Of a DNA stretch of 64,000 bases, positions 42,384-50,900 are shown one piece after another. The stretch is from NCBI RefSeq assembly GCF_001293645.1, contig NZ_LBMD01000001.1:372001-436000 (forward strand), written 5' to 3'. Every line of letters begins with the position of its first letter. Within the stretch, counting starts at the first letter, position 1. The notes below the pieces were generated by a model. It was given only the letters and a program-made list of their open reading frames with translations, made no database searches and was not told the DNA's origin. The position numbers were made by a program, and so were the translations under genes. The stretch is from Bacillus sp. CHD6a (GTDB lineage Bacteria; Bacillota; Bacilli; Bacillales; Bacillaceae_I).

Positions 42384-43370
42384 ACCGTTTTTGGTTTTTT
42401 CATGGGAGTTTTGTTTTGGAGGAGAAACCGCTTTTCAATTACCTTTTTGGGTTTCTCCATGGGCGTACGGGAGGAGAGACGGGCTCTCTTCTACCGTTTT
42501 GCATTTTTAACTGTCAGTTAGGGAGGAGAGGACGACTCTCTACTACCGTTTTGCATTTTTCTTGGCAAGTTCGGGAGGTGAGACGGGCTCTCTACTACCG
42601 TTTTGCTTTTTTTCTGGCTAGTTCGGGAGGTGAGACGGGCTCTCTACTACCGTTTTCCTTTTTTCCTGGCTAGTTCGGGAGGAGATCGACTCTCTTCTAC
42701 CGTTTTGCATTTTTTCGGGCTAGTTCGGGAGGTGAGAACCACTCTCTTCTACCGTTTTGCTTTTTTTCGGGCTTGTTCGGGAGGAGAGAACCACTCTCTT
42801 CTACCGTTTTGCATTTTTCCTGGCCAGTTTGGGAGGAGAGAACCACTCTCTTCTACCGTTTTGCATTTTTCCTGGCCAGTTCGGGAGGAGAAAGCGACTC
42901 TCTTCTACCGTTTTGCATTTTTTCTGGCTAGTTCGGGAGGAGAGAACCACTCTCTTCTACCGTTTTGCATTTTTCTTGGCAAGTTCGGGAGGTGAGAACC
43001 ACTCTCTTCTACCGTTTTCCTTTTTTCTGAGCAAGTTCGGGAGGAGAGAACCACTCTCTTCTACCGTTTTCCTTTTTTCCTGACTAGTTCGGGAGGTGAG
43101 AACGACTTTCTACTACCGTTTTGCATTTTTTCTGGCTTGTTCGGGAGGAGAGAACGACTCTCTACTACCGTTTTGCATTTTCTATGGATAATTCGGGAGG
43201 AGAGAACGACTCTCTACTACCGTTTTGCATTTTCTATGGATAATTCGGGAAGAGAGAACGACTCTCTTCTACCGTTTTGCATTTTTTCTGGCTAGTTCGG
43301 GAGGTGAGAACGACTCTCTATTACCGTTTTCCATTTTCTCTCGCTGCTTCGGGCATATAGATCCCCTCCA
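42384..43370. repeat. Tandem array of 52-bp units (array 2)
   Basis: Seventeen units anchored on ACCGTTTT at 42493, 42545, 42597, 42648, 42699, 42751, 42803, 42855, 42907, 42959, 43011, 43063, 43115, 43167, 43219, 43271 and 43323 (two spacings of 51, the rest 52), plus a diverged unit at 42384 and decayed units to about 43470. Consensus blocks: ACCGTTTTGCATTTTTCCTG, GCCAGTTCGGGAGGAGAGAA, CCACTCTCTTCT. 52 is not divisible by three, and the Phe-rich open frames are by-products. The rest of the gap to 43540 holds no gene. Confidence 0.93.
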
Positions 43371-43505
43371 TTTTACCTTTCACCCTTTTTCCCCGCAGCT
43401 TCCGGCATTTTTGCCCTTACTCCTTCATGCATATAAAACCCCTCGATATCCCCCTACCAACCTGCTTCGAGCACATAAAATCATCTTTATGTATCACTCC
43501 TAACA

Positions 43506-43541
43506 ACAAAAAAACTTCCCCGTCTAATCAGGAAAGTCTTT
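43506..43541 (-). terminator. Terminator of the 90-aa gene
   Basis: On the minus strand ACTTTCC pairs with GGGAAGT and is followed by seven T. Confidence 0.7.
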
Positions 43542-43813
43542 TAGATGATCTGTTTCGCCTTAGCTAATTCAAACGCTGCATGTTTAGAATGAATCTGTTC
43601 GTGTTTAATCATTTCCAAAAACGAGACGAAAAAACTGCCGTCAAACTGCTTTTGTGCTTTTAGGGTAATTTCGATAGCTATGTTGACCAAATAGTCCGAG
43701 CTATCTGTATAGTGCTTGCCAAATTCTATAAAACCGAGAGAATCTTCTCCGAATTTAAAACCTTTTGCGGTAAGTTGTTGAAGGTAATCTTCTGTACTCC
43801 ATGATTTGTTCAA
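43541..43813 (-). CDS. Small helical protein (DUF6123-like)
   Basis: A 90-aa soluble protein, mostly helical (TEDYLQQLTAKGFKFGEDSL, YLVNIAIEITLKAQKQFDGS, FFVSFLEMIKHEQI). I believe it belongs to DUF6123, a Bacillaceae family of unknown role, but this is from memory. Single gene between array 2 and the yuiD-like gene, with its own terminator. Confidence 0.65.
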   Translation of the reverse strand: MNKSWSTEDYLQQLTAKGFKFGEDSLGFIEFGKHYTDSSDYLVNIAIEITLKAQKQFDGSFFVSFLEMIKHEQIHSKHAAFELAKAKQII

Positions 43814-43875
43814 ATTTATCCATCCTTTTGTACGTCCCCTTTTTCAATTTTACCGCAAAATTTGTCGTTTGCCCA

Positions 43876-44364
43876 TTAAAGTTTGTCCCAAAGTTCCAAT
43901 TTTTTCTTTTTTGGAAACAAGCGCATCCCTATAAAAGCTAGAATAATACCGAATATAGCTCCTCCAACTACTTCTTCCGGTTGATGCCCCAAACGTTCTT
44001 TTAATCGTTTTTCTAATTTGTCATGGACATTCTTGTCAGGTTTTCCTTCCAGTCTATCCAATTTTTCAGCAAGATCATTTACCGCAAGAGTTATTTCACC
44101 TGTTTGTCTTCTAACTCCCTGTGCATCATACATAACAATCAGACCAAATATGGCAGAAAGCGCGAAATCTATTGTTCTAAAACCCCTTTTCATTGCAATG
44201 ATGGTGGCTAACGCTGATACTCCTGCAGAATGTGAGCTTGGCATTCCTCCCGTTTCAAAGAAGGTATTCCACTCCCATTTGCCTGTTCTAAGGAATTTTA
44301 TCGGAATTTTTAGGAATTGTGCCAATGTGATAGCACTCAAAGCAATTTTTAGTGGTCGATTCAA
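43876..44364 (-). CDS. Divergent PAP2 family protein (YuiD-like)
   Basis: A 162-aa integral membrane protein of the DUF212/YuiD family, related to acid phosphatase/vanadium haloperoxidase enzymes. It shows FETGGMPSSHSAGVSALATI, the GxPSSHS motif of the family, and AQGVRRQTGEITLAVNDL. I chose the TTG at 44364 (MNRPLKIALSAITLAQFLKIP) because GAGGTGA lies 5 bases upstream; the frame from 44394 adds ten residues. Substrate not known; lipid phosphates are likely. Confidence 0.85.
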   Translation of the reverse strand: MNRPLKIALSAITLAQFLKIPIKFLRTGKWEWNTFFETGGMPSSHSAGVSALATIIAMKRGFRTIDFALSAIFGLIVMYDAQGVRRQTGEITLAVNDLAEKLDRLEGKPDKNVHDKLEKRLKERLGHQPEEVVGGAIFGIILAFIGMRLFPKKKKLELWDKL

Positions 44365-44460
44365 ACTAATCACCTCATCTGTAGTTTGAGTCATTTCGAA
44401 CGACCCAATGCAACATAATTTTCAGCTGGAAAAGGAAAACTAAGAAAGGAGGTGAGAAGC

Positions 44461-44601
44461 ATGGGTAAGAATAATTCTGCAAACAGAGGCAAGAAAGCTC
44501 CTGGTGTAAACCCTCAAGGTTACGGCCAAGATACGGAGTTTGCCCAAGAAGTACATTCCACGCTTGAAAATAAGGCGAAAAAAGACAATACGAAACGATA
44601 A
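44461..44601 (+). CDS. sspL: Small acid-soluble spore protein L-type
   Basis: A 46-aa frame missed by length filters. It opens MGKNNSANRGKKAPGVNPQG and ends in STLENKAKKDNTKR. B. subtilis SspL, as I recall it, has GGVTPQG and ends TELEERAKKSNTKR, so both ends agree. AAAGGAGGTGAG gives a strong ribosome binding site. Minor SASPs like SspL are made in the forespore. A perfect terminator follows at once. Gene position next to ypcP/fenA also agrees with Bacillus genomes. Confidence 0.85.
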   Translation: MGKNNSANRGKKAPGVNPQGYGQDTEFAQEVHSTLENKAKKDNTKR

Positions 44602-44637
44602 AAAAGAGAAGATGACTTGTTCATCTTCTCTTAACAA
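44602..44637. terminator. Bidirectional terminator between sspL and fenA
   Basis: AAGAGAAGATGA and TCATCTTCTCTT form a perfect 12-bp stem; it overlaps the fenA stop region. Confidence 0.92.
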
Positions 44638-45500
44638 ACTTTATCAATAAATCCATGTAAATTACTAAATTCCAACTCATCAAATTTACTAGCGACTTTG
44701 CCGCGGTCAATTGTGATAGTGGCATCATTTAATTCACAGGTAACTGGTACATCACACTTAATTGTTGCAAGTTCTCTAGAGAGATGCAATAAATCCAAGC
44801 TGTCTTCAAATTTCTGACGTTGACTTTTGGTAAGAGCAGACAGATTTTCTAAGATCCCATCGACTGTCTGATATTCCATCAACAGCTTTGTAGCGGTTTT
44901 TTCCCCTACACCTTTAACTCCAGGGTAATTATCACTGCTGTCCCCCATTATTGCTTTAAGATCAATCAGTTGTTGCGGTGTTAGTCCCTTTTTCTCATAG
45001 AACCCATTCTCATCTAACACTTCGTAGTTGCCATAACCTTTCATTAGCAATGCTACTTTAATATTTGGTTTAATCAGCTGAAGAACGTCTTGGTCACCCG
45101 TTAGGATAATGACCTCTGCTTCTTCACGGTAAAGTTCTGCAAGGGTTCCTAAGCAGTCATCTGCTTCAAATCCTGCAAGTCCAATATTTGGGATATCAAA
45201 TGCCTCTACCACTTCTTTTACAAGGTCAAATTGTGGGATCAATTCTTGTGGAGGTGCAGGTCTGTTTGCTTTATAGTCATCAAACATTTCTGTGCGGAAT
45301 GTCTTGCTTCCCATGTCCCAGCAGCAGACTACATGGGTTGGCTCGAACGTTTCCATTGACGTAATCATATGTTTAACAAATCCCTGAATTGCATTCGTTG
45401 GGACTCCGTTGGATGTATACATGAAGCGATTATAAACACTGGTTGCATAAAATGAACGGAATAATAAAGCCATTCCATCTATCAATAATACTTTTTTCAA
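44631..45500 (-). CDS. fenA: 5'-3' exonuclease / flap endonuclease (YpcP/FenA)
   Basis: A 289-aa enzyme of the DNA polymerase I 5'-nuclease family as a stand-alone protein, processing flaps and RNA primers. N-terminal KKVLLIDGMALLFRSFYAT, acidic AGFEADDCLGTLAELY and ILTGDQDVLQLI, and the helix-hairpin-helix GVKGVGEKTATKLLMEY are present. The TTG start has GAGAGGAAG upstream. In Bacillus it backs up the PolA exonuclease domain. Confidence 0.94.
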   Translation of the reverse strand: MKKVLLIDGMALLFRSFYATSVYNRFMYTSNGVPTNAIQGFVKHMITSMETFEPTHVVCCWDMGSKTFRTEMFDDYKANRPAPPQELIPQFDLVKEVVEAFDIPNIGLAGFEADDCLGTLAELYREEAEVIILTGDQDVLQLIKPNIKVALLMKGYGNYEVLDENGFYEKKGLTPQQLIDLKAIMGDSSDNYPGVKGVGEKTATKLLMEYQTVDGILENLSALTKSQRQKFEDSLDLLHLSRELATIKCDVPVTCELNDATITIDRGKVASKFDELEFSNLHGFIDKVC

Positions 45501-45599
45501 AAGAACACTTCCTCTCTATTCCGATTCTGATTATAGCATATTTTAGAGTTGGAGGACAGGCATTCATGGAAGAGCAAATGTTCAAATAAACGGTGAATT

Positions 45600-45647
45600 A
45601 ATAAAAAAACTGCCCAAAGTCAAAAAAGCGACTTTGAGCAGCGTTGT
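45600..45647 (-). terminator. Terminator of the 44-aa spore-type gene
   Basis: On the minus strand CTGCTCAAAGTC and GACTTTGGGCAG pair (one G-U) with a seven-T tail. Confidence 0.88.
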
Positions 45648-45690
45648 AGAAATCGAAGCCATCACCCAAAAAAGGAGGATGGCATAAAAC

Positions 45691-45825
45691 TTACTGGTTT
45701 TTCTTATTTGTCATTTTTGCTGCTTCGTATTCCGCATAGGAAGCAAACTCTGTATCCATGTTTCCTTTTTGTTTAGCGTTATTGTTGCGCTGTGCATTTG
45801 CATTTCCTTTTTTCGTACGTCCCAT
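45691..45825 (-). CDS. 44-aa SASP-like protein with a possible GPR cleavage site
   Basis: A frame too short for usual gene calls: MGRTKKGNANAQRNNNAKQK then GNMDTEFASYAEYEAAKMTN and KKNQ. AAGGAGGAGA lies upstream of the ATG and a strong terminator follows. Residues 24-29 (DTEFAS) match the TEFAS core that gamma-type SASPs use for cleavage by the GPR protease. It is Asn/Gln/Ala/Lys-rich and hydrophilic, as SASPs are, but much shorter than SspE. I infer a minor SASP; no sigma-G promoter with correct spacing was found. Confidence 0.75.
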   Translation of the reverse strand: MGRTKKGNANAQRNNNAKQKGNMDTEFASYAEYEAAKMTNKKNQ

Positions 45826-45897
45826 TCTAATCTCCTCCTTCATATGGTGGATCTCTTATAGTTTGCTCAAGAGAGCACCAATTCAGTGAGGGTAAAT

Positions 45898-46740
45898 TTA
45901 GTTCTTTAATTTAGATATTGGGTTGTTTGTGTAACTTATCCAGTCGCTCCAGCTGCCGACATACAGCTTAACTTTTTCATAGCCAGCTTCTTTAAGTGCT
46001 AATAATGTGGGGCATGCTGTAACACCAGAACCGCAGTAGACTACAATTTCTCTCGAAGGATCCAACTGGGAAAATCTTTCTTGCAATGCTTCCGTCTTTT
46101 TCCACTTTCCATTTTCCATATTCTCCATCCAGAAAAAATTCAGAGCGCCGGGAATATGACCGGCAACCTTATCAATTGGCTCTTCTATTCCACTATAACG
46201 GTTTGACTCTCTTGCATCCAGAAGGTAAGTTTCTCCGCTTTGAAAAGAAGTCAACTGGGATTTAACCTCTTCCATATGTATGACAAAATCTTCTTCTTTC
46301 ACCTTAAATGTAAAAGTGCCATGTTTTTCTCGTTTAGGCACTTCTCCTGTTACAGGACACCCTTGTTTCAGCCATTCACGATAGCCTCTATCCATTATGT
46401 GAACATGCTCATGTCCTAAAATCTTTAACAAAAACCACAGCCTTGAGGCCATCGCGCCGTTTTGATCATCATAAAGCAGTATTTTACCCTCATCATGAAC
46501 TCCGATGTTTTGAAGTTTATGATGAAGTTCCTTAAAATCAGGCAAAGGATGTCTGCCTCCATGTGTATTTACTGCACTAGATAGATCTTTGTTCAAATCC
46601 ATATAGTGTGCACCTGGGATATGACTTTCTTGATATTCTATCCGTCCTTTATCAGGTGCTGCAAGATGGAAGCGACAATCAATGACTGTGAGGTCGTTTA
46701 AGTGCTCCTTCACCCAATTCACTGAAACAATATGTTTCAT
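45898..46740 (-). CDS. Sulfurtransferase with two rhodanese domains
   Basis: A 280-aa protein with tandem rhodanese domains. The C-terminal one holds the active Cys in EIVVYCGSGVTACPTLLAL, and CGSGVTA is typical of 3-mercaptopyruvate/thiosulfate sulfurtransferases. The N-terminal domain (DCRFHLAAPDKGRIEYQESH) is structural. Soluble. Family reactions transfer sulfane sulfur to cyanide or other thiols. It lies 17 bp after ypbS on the same strand. Confidence 0.93.
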   Translation of the reverse strand: MKHIVSVNWVKEHLNDLTVIDCRFHLAAPDKGRIEYQESHIPGAHYMDLNKDLSSAVNTHGGRHPLPDFKELHHKLQNIGVHDEGKILLYDDQNGAMASRLWFLLKILGHEHVHIMDRGYREWLKQGCPVTGEVPKREKHGTFTFKVKEEDFVIHMEEVKSQLTSFQSGETYLLDARESNRYSGIEEPIDKVAGHIPGALNFFWMENMENGKWKKTEALQERFSQLDPSREIVVYCGSGVTACPTLLALKEAGYEKVKLYVGSWSDWISYTNNPISKLKN

Positions 46741-46757
46741 GCTCTCTCCTCCGCATA

Positions 46758-47015
46758 TTAGTGACTTCGAGAAACAAACTCTTCTACCATTTCTTTGGTT
46801 ACCAGTTGTCTCTGAGGTGCAATCCCTTTCCGTGCGAGTTCGTTTATTCTTTTTGTTACTTCATTAATTTTTTCGGTTGAAAATGGTTTGTTGTTACGGC
46901 AAAGTACGATTGCCTCTTCAATGTATGCTTCTCTTTGTTGTTCTAGTTGTAAAAAATTCATCACTACTTGATTCTGTTTTCTAGAATGTTCACTTATCGC
47001 TTGATGTACGCTCAT
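46758..47015 (-). CDS. ypbS: DUF2533 family protein (YpbS-like)
   Basis: An 85-aa helical, soluble protein: NQVVMNFLQLEQQREAYIEE then FSTEKINEVTKRINELARKG. Length and position next to dynA/bpsAB match B. subtilis YpbS (DUF2533). GGAGGAA precedes the ATG; its start overlaps the end of the upstream CxxC miniprotein gene by 26 bp. Function unknown. Confidence 0.83.
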   Translation of the reverse strand: MSVHQAISEHSRKQNQVVMNFLQLEQQREAYIEEAIVLCRNNKPFSTEKINEVTKRINELARKGIAPQRQLVTKEMVEEFVSRSH

Positions 47016-47214
47016 GGTCGTTCCTCCAATTTATCTGTTCTTTTTTCATCAATTGTATTATGTTTTCTTTCGGTTGCCAACAATCAAATTTGTAATTTGG
47101 CTTTGTGTCAAAACCAAGTCTCCTGCAACGGTAAACGGTACGGGCATCTATCTTAAGCACTTGATAATGCTTGCAGGTAGCACATGCCTGAAATCGATTA
47201 ACTGGTTTGATCAC
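46990..47214 (-). CDS. CxxC zinc-ribbon-like miniprotein
   Basis: A 74-aa protein with Cys pairs in FQACATCKHYQVLK and a later YRCRRLGFDTKPNYKFDCWQP, suggesting a zinc-binding fold. I do not recognise a family. I chose the GTG at 47214 (AGAGG 6 bases upstream). It overlaps the end of the nucleotidyltransferase-like gene by 17 bp and the start of ypbS by 26 bp, so the three genes are interlocked. Confidence 0.75.
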   Translation of the reverse strand: MIKPVNRFQACATCKHYQVLKIDARTVYRCRRLGFDTKPNYKFDCWQPKENIIQLMKKEQINWRNDHERTSSDK

Positions 47215-47962
47215 GCTCACCCTCTATTCCCAGCTGTTGGAATAGCATCTCCTCTAACACATGAAGATGCATCTTCCCTTCATGTAAATGAGTTATAGAC
47301 GTTTCAGAAGTAGTGATAAAATGACTCACCTTAGCAAGAAGTTGAGAAATAAGTGGAGGTTCGGCTACTTTCTCTCCCGTCTTTAAGCTAAACAAAAACG
47401 ATAACTCTTCATTGGTAAATATATTGCTTTTCTCTGTTAGGTCTTGAAAGTTAATTGTAACAGGTTCATTTTCAAAGTGAAGAACCTGTTCTAACATTAA
47501 AGTTGCCCGGACGGCATGAACAAGGTAAGAAATTTCATTTTTTTTGTTCCAAGCTTGCAGGTTATTTTTAATCATCATCCAATAATGATAGCCAAGCACT
47601 TTTTTTGAGTAGTCAGTTAAAACGACGTTTTTCAATGAAAGCATGGCAGGATCTAACTTTCTGTATACAATTGGAGATAACATCCATTCATATAGGGAAG
47701 GGTTGGATTTCCCAGCCAAAAATAAAGCCTTCCTTAAATCCCACCCCTGTACATCATATTTGTCATCCTGGTTTGTAATGGTATCTTCCTTCTTCATCAA
47801 GGAAAGATACACTTTTATGGGGGCAATATAGATGAACCTGATATCATAATCACTGCTTTCGGTTGCAAAGCCATATGCCCTGCTACCGGCTTCACAGGCA
47901 TAAAGGATTTTCACATTATGATGTAGTTCAATATTCGTGAGTATTTCCTTTATATGGTTCAC
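47198..47962 (-). CDS. Nucleotidyltransferase-superfamily protein (DNA polymerase beta-like fold)
   Basis: A 254-aa protein with an N-terminal minimal nucleotidyltransferase motif: CEAGSRAYGFATESSDYDIRFIY (GS...D-D) with a later acidic residue, as in the COG3541 group. The rest is helical. Such proteins are stand-alone and of unknown substrate; some resemble toxin nucleotidyltransferases, but no antitoxin partner is obvious, since the downstream CxxC protein is not a known antitoxin. It follows dynA by 13 bp. Confidence 0.8.
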   Translation of the reverse strand: MNHIKEILTNIELHHNVKILYACEAGSRAYGFATESSDYDIRFIYIAPIKVYLSLMKKEDTITNQDDKYDVQGWDLRKALFLAGKSNPSLYEWMLSPIVYRKLDPAMLSLKNVVLTDYSKKVLGYHYWMMIKNNLQAWNKKNEISYLVHAVRATLMLEQVLHFENEPVTINFQDLTEKSNIFTNEELSFLFSLKTGEKVAEPPLISQLLAKVSHFITTSETSITHLHEGKMHLHVLEEMLFQQLGIEGERDQTS

Positions 47963-47975
47963 CTATTTTTCCTCC

Positions 47976-50900
47976 TTACTTTTTATGCTTTTTTATTCGC
48001 GCTAGCACTTCTTCCAACTGCGGAATGTCCTGTTCTTGTTCAAGTGCTGCCTGCATTCCTCCAAAATAATCCTCAAGTTGTCTTAGTATATACTTCTTGA
48101 CCTCTTCTAGAGAAATCTGCATTTCATTTTTGTAATGGTCTGTTAGTTTCTGCGCACTTTCTTTTAAGTATGAATCCATTAAAGGTGACAGCTGCTCTTC
48201 CAAAAACAAGGCCATTTTCTGCTTTTCGTTTTTCTCGAAAAAAGCTTTCGAGTTTCGGTAATAGCCTAATGTTTGTTTTTCTAACTTTGGAGAAATGGAA
48301 GGAAACGAACTATTCACTTTAAACGTGGTGTAACCTTCTGCTTCCAACACACGTAAGGAAAGCTGAGCTTCTAGCTGCTGTGCTTCGGATTCTAATTCCT
48401 TTTGCCAGGACTCTAATGTTTTGCGAATAAAGTTCTCTGTTCGCACGGTAGTTGCTCTAACTTCTTGGGAAAGATTGTGAGAAATATCCGTAACAAGCTC
48501 GTGAAGGCAATTGATAAGCTGAGCCTTGATATTACGTCCGTCCTCCCTGATCACTGCAGGATTGAAACTTTCTTTGAAAAAATCAGAAAAACGTAATAAT
48601 GTTCGTTGCTTAATGTAATACACAAGTTCGTTTATTTCTTGCTCAAGAAGCGTATAGAAACTGACCGTTTCGTATCCTATAATTTGAGCTTCCAGGTTCA
48701 TTTTGTTACTAGCATATAAAAGTTGCAATCTCTCTTTTTCCTCAGATCCAAGCTTAGCCTGTTGGACAAAATGTTCAAATAAGTCCACTGCTTTGTTTAG
48801 ATCAGATTGGGCTGCATGAAGACTCATTTCCACTAAATCAGATTGAATAAAATCATTGAACGCCTGCTCAAAATCATTCATCAAAGAACTTTTTAAAAAT
48901 GTATGTTCGAACGGACGGTTTTCTTTTTCCTTCAGAGCAAGAAGACTTGAAACAGGATATAATCGTGGATGACGAATTCCATAAGCATTCAATTGATCCC
49001 TTACATAGTCACATACCAGTTCAAGTTCTTCCTCATTATTAGCAAGATCAGCTGCATTTACAAGAAAGAACATCTTATCCATCGCAAACGCATCTTTTAC
49101 CCTGCCTAATTGGATCAAGAACTCACGGTCTGCTTTAGAAAAAGCGTGTTGATAATAGGTGACAAACAAAATGGCATCCGCATTCTTAATATAATCAAAA
49201 GAAACATCGGTATGTCTTGCATTAATAGAATCCGCTCCAGGTGTATCCACCAGTGTCAGACCCTGTCTTGTAAATGGGCAATCATAGAATACTTCGATCC
49301 ATTCCACAAAACAGGATTTCTCTTCCTTGGCGACATATGCTTCAAATTCATTAAGTGACACCTGCTGAAGCGTTCCCAATTTCGTCTTCATTTCCTCCCA
49401 ACCAGTTAAAAAGGCCTTAAGGAAATGAAGATGAGTCTTCTTATTTGCATCCAGTTCTAGGTGCTCATTATTTGTGATGATACTCTTAATCGTCGGAACA
49501 GCTTCTTCAAGATTCCTTACATCGGTATTGAATAGTTGCAAGGCTTGTTGAACATCCTGAAGCAGTTGTACCACTGTTTTCATCTGTACATTAACCGATC
49601 CATGTGGATTAACCTTTGTAACAGGAGAAATCTTGTTAATAGAAGCAGTTGTTGGGTTTGGGGAAACAGGGAGCACCTTTTCACCAAACAAAGCATTTGC
49701 AAGGGATGACTTCCCTGCACTGAACGCACCGAATAATGCTACCGTAAAGGTTTGGGTTTCTATTTTTCCTGCCCTTTTTTTCAGGTCATCAACAATTGTA
49801 CCGAAACCACTTATTTCCTTTAACGAAGTGGATGTTTCGATAAGTCCTTTCACTACTATTTCCGGGTCATTATGGTTTTTAGCAGTTGAACTGATTCCTT
49901 GTGTTTGGATAGCACTTTTTTGCTTCCTTAACGAGGAAGGCAATTCATCTCCTCGCACTTTTTTATAGGAACGGTTTAAGTATTTGGTAATCAGGTTATC
50001 CCTCTTGCTTTGTTCGGTTAGAGTGGCAGTTGAAATCAAGATATTGTTTAATTGTTCGTATTCTTGTTCAAGTTTTATATGCAACTGTGTAATCGCTTCT
50101 TGGGCATGGTGAACAGCCTCAAGCCTATCCACTTCCACCTTTAATTCTTTCGTGTTTTCTTGCATTTGGGTATCAATTTTTTCAAAGTACCCTTCCATGA
50201 ATCTTTGTACTTGTTTTTGGTAATCTAATTTTATGGAATGCGCTAAGTCTTTTGTGTAGTGCAAAACAGCGTTTCCTGTATACCCAGCACCAGGTTTCAC
50301 ATGGCCGAATACAAACTCTTCTGTCAAGGGAACCGTAAGCTCCTGGACTTTTTCAAAAATGGAAGGAGAATAAAAGTTTTGCTCTTTTAAGAAGGAAAAA
50401 ATATGTTCATGAATGAATTTTTCCACCTGTGTTTTCACACGATCTTCCAAATCGCTTCGAAACGCGGCACTTCTTTGCTCCCGCTCTTCTTGTGTTTTTT
50501 TCCCAGAAAACAGCATTCCTACTTTGAATCCTTTTTGTTGTGATTCTAGATAACGCTCAGCTAGCTCCCTCATCTCAAATGGTGTGATATTTGCATTTTC
50601 TAAGATCCGTTTTGTCTGATTAATAAGGTCTTCTTTTAATTCGGCACTTTCTGACTGGATGATAGAAAGTTTATTTTTTCTTTCGTTTAATCTTTCGGAT
50701 ACATCTTTTGGTAGGTCTTCTATAGAACGAATGGTTTGTTCAAGAATCTCTATTTCCTCTGCCTTTTGGTCCATTTGCCAATCTTTATGTTCTTCCATTA
50801 CTTGAATGAGCGCTCGCTCAATCGTTTTTGGCAGGATTTCCAGTTTGTCTTGTCTTAATATTTGGATTGTTTCTTTCACTATTGGAAGGTCATTTAAAGA

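Noticed and set aside
42278-43083. Several Phe-rich open frames of 108-131 aa across array 2
   Set aside because: They follow the 52-bp repeat, change frame every unit, lack ribosome binding sites and have no codon bias; they are by-products of the array.
18937-43370. CRISPR-like arrays
   Set aside because: Units are contiguous with no unique spacers, and no cas gene is present.
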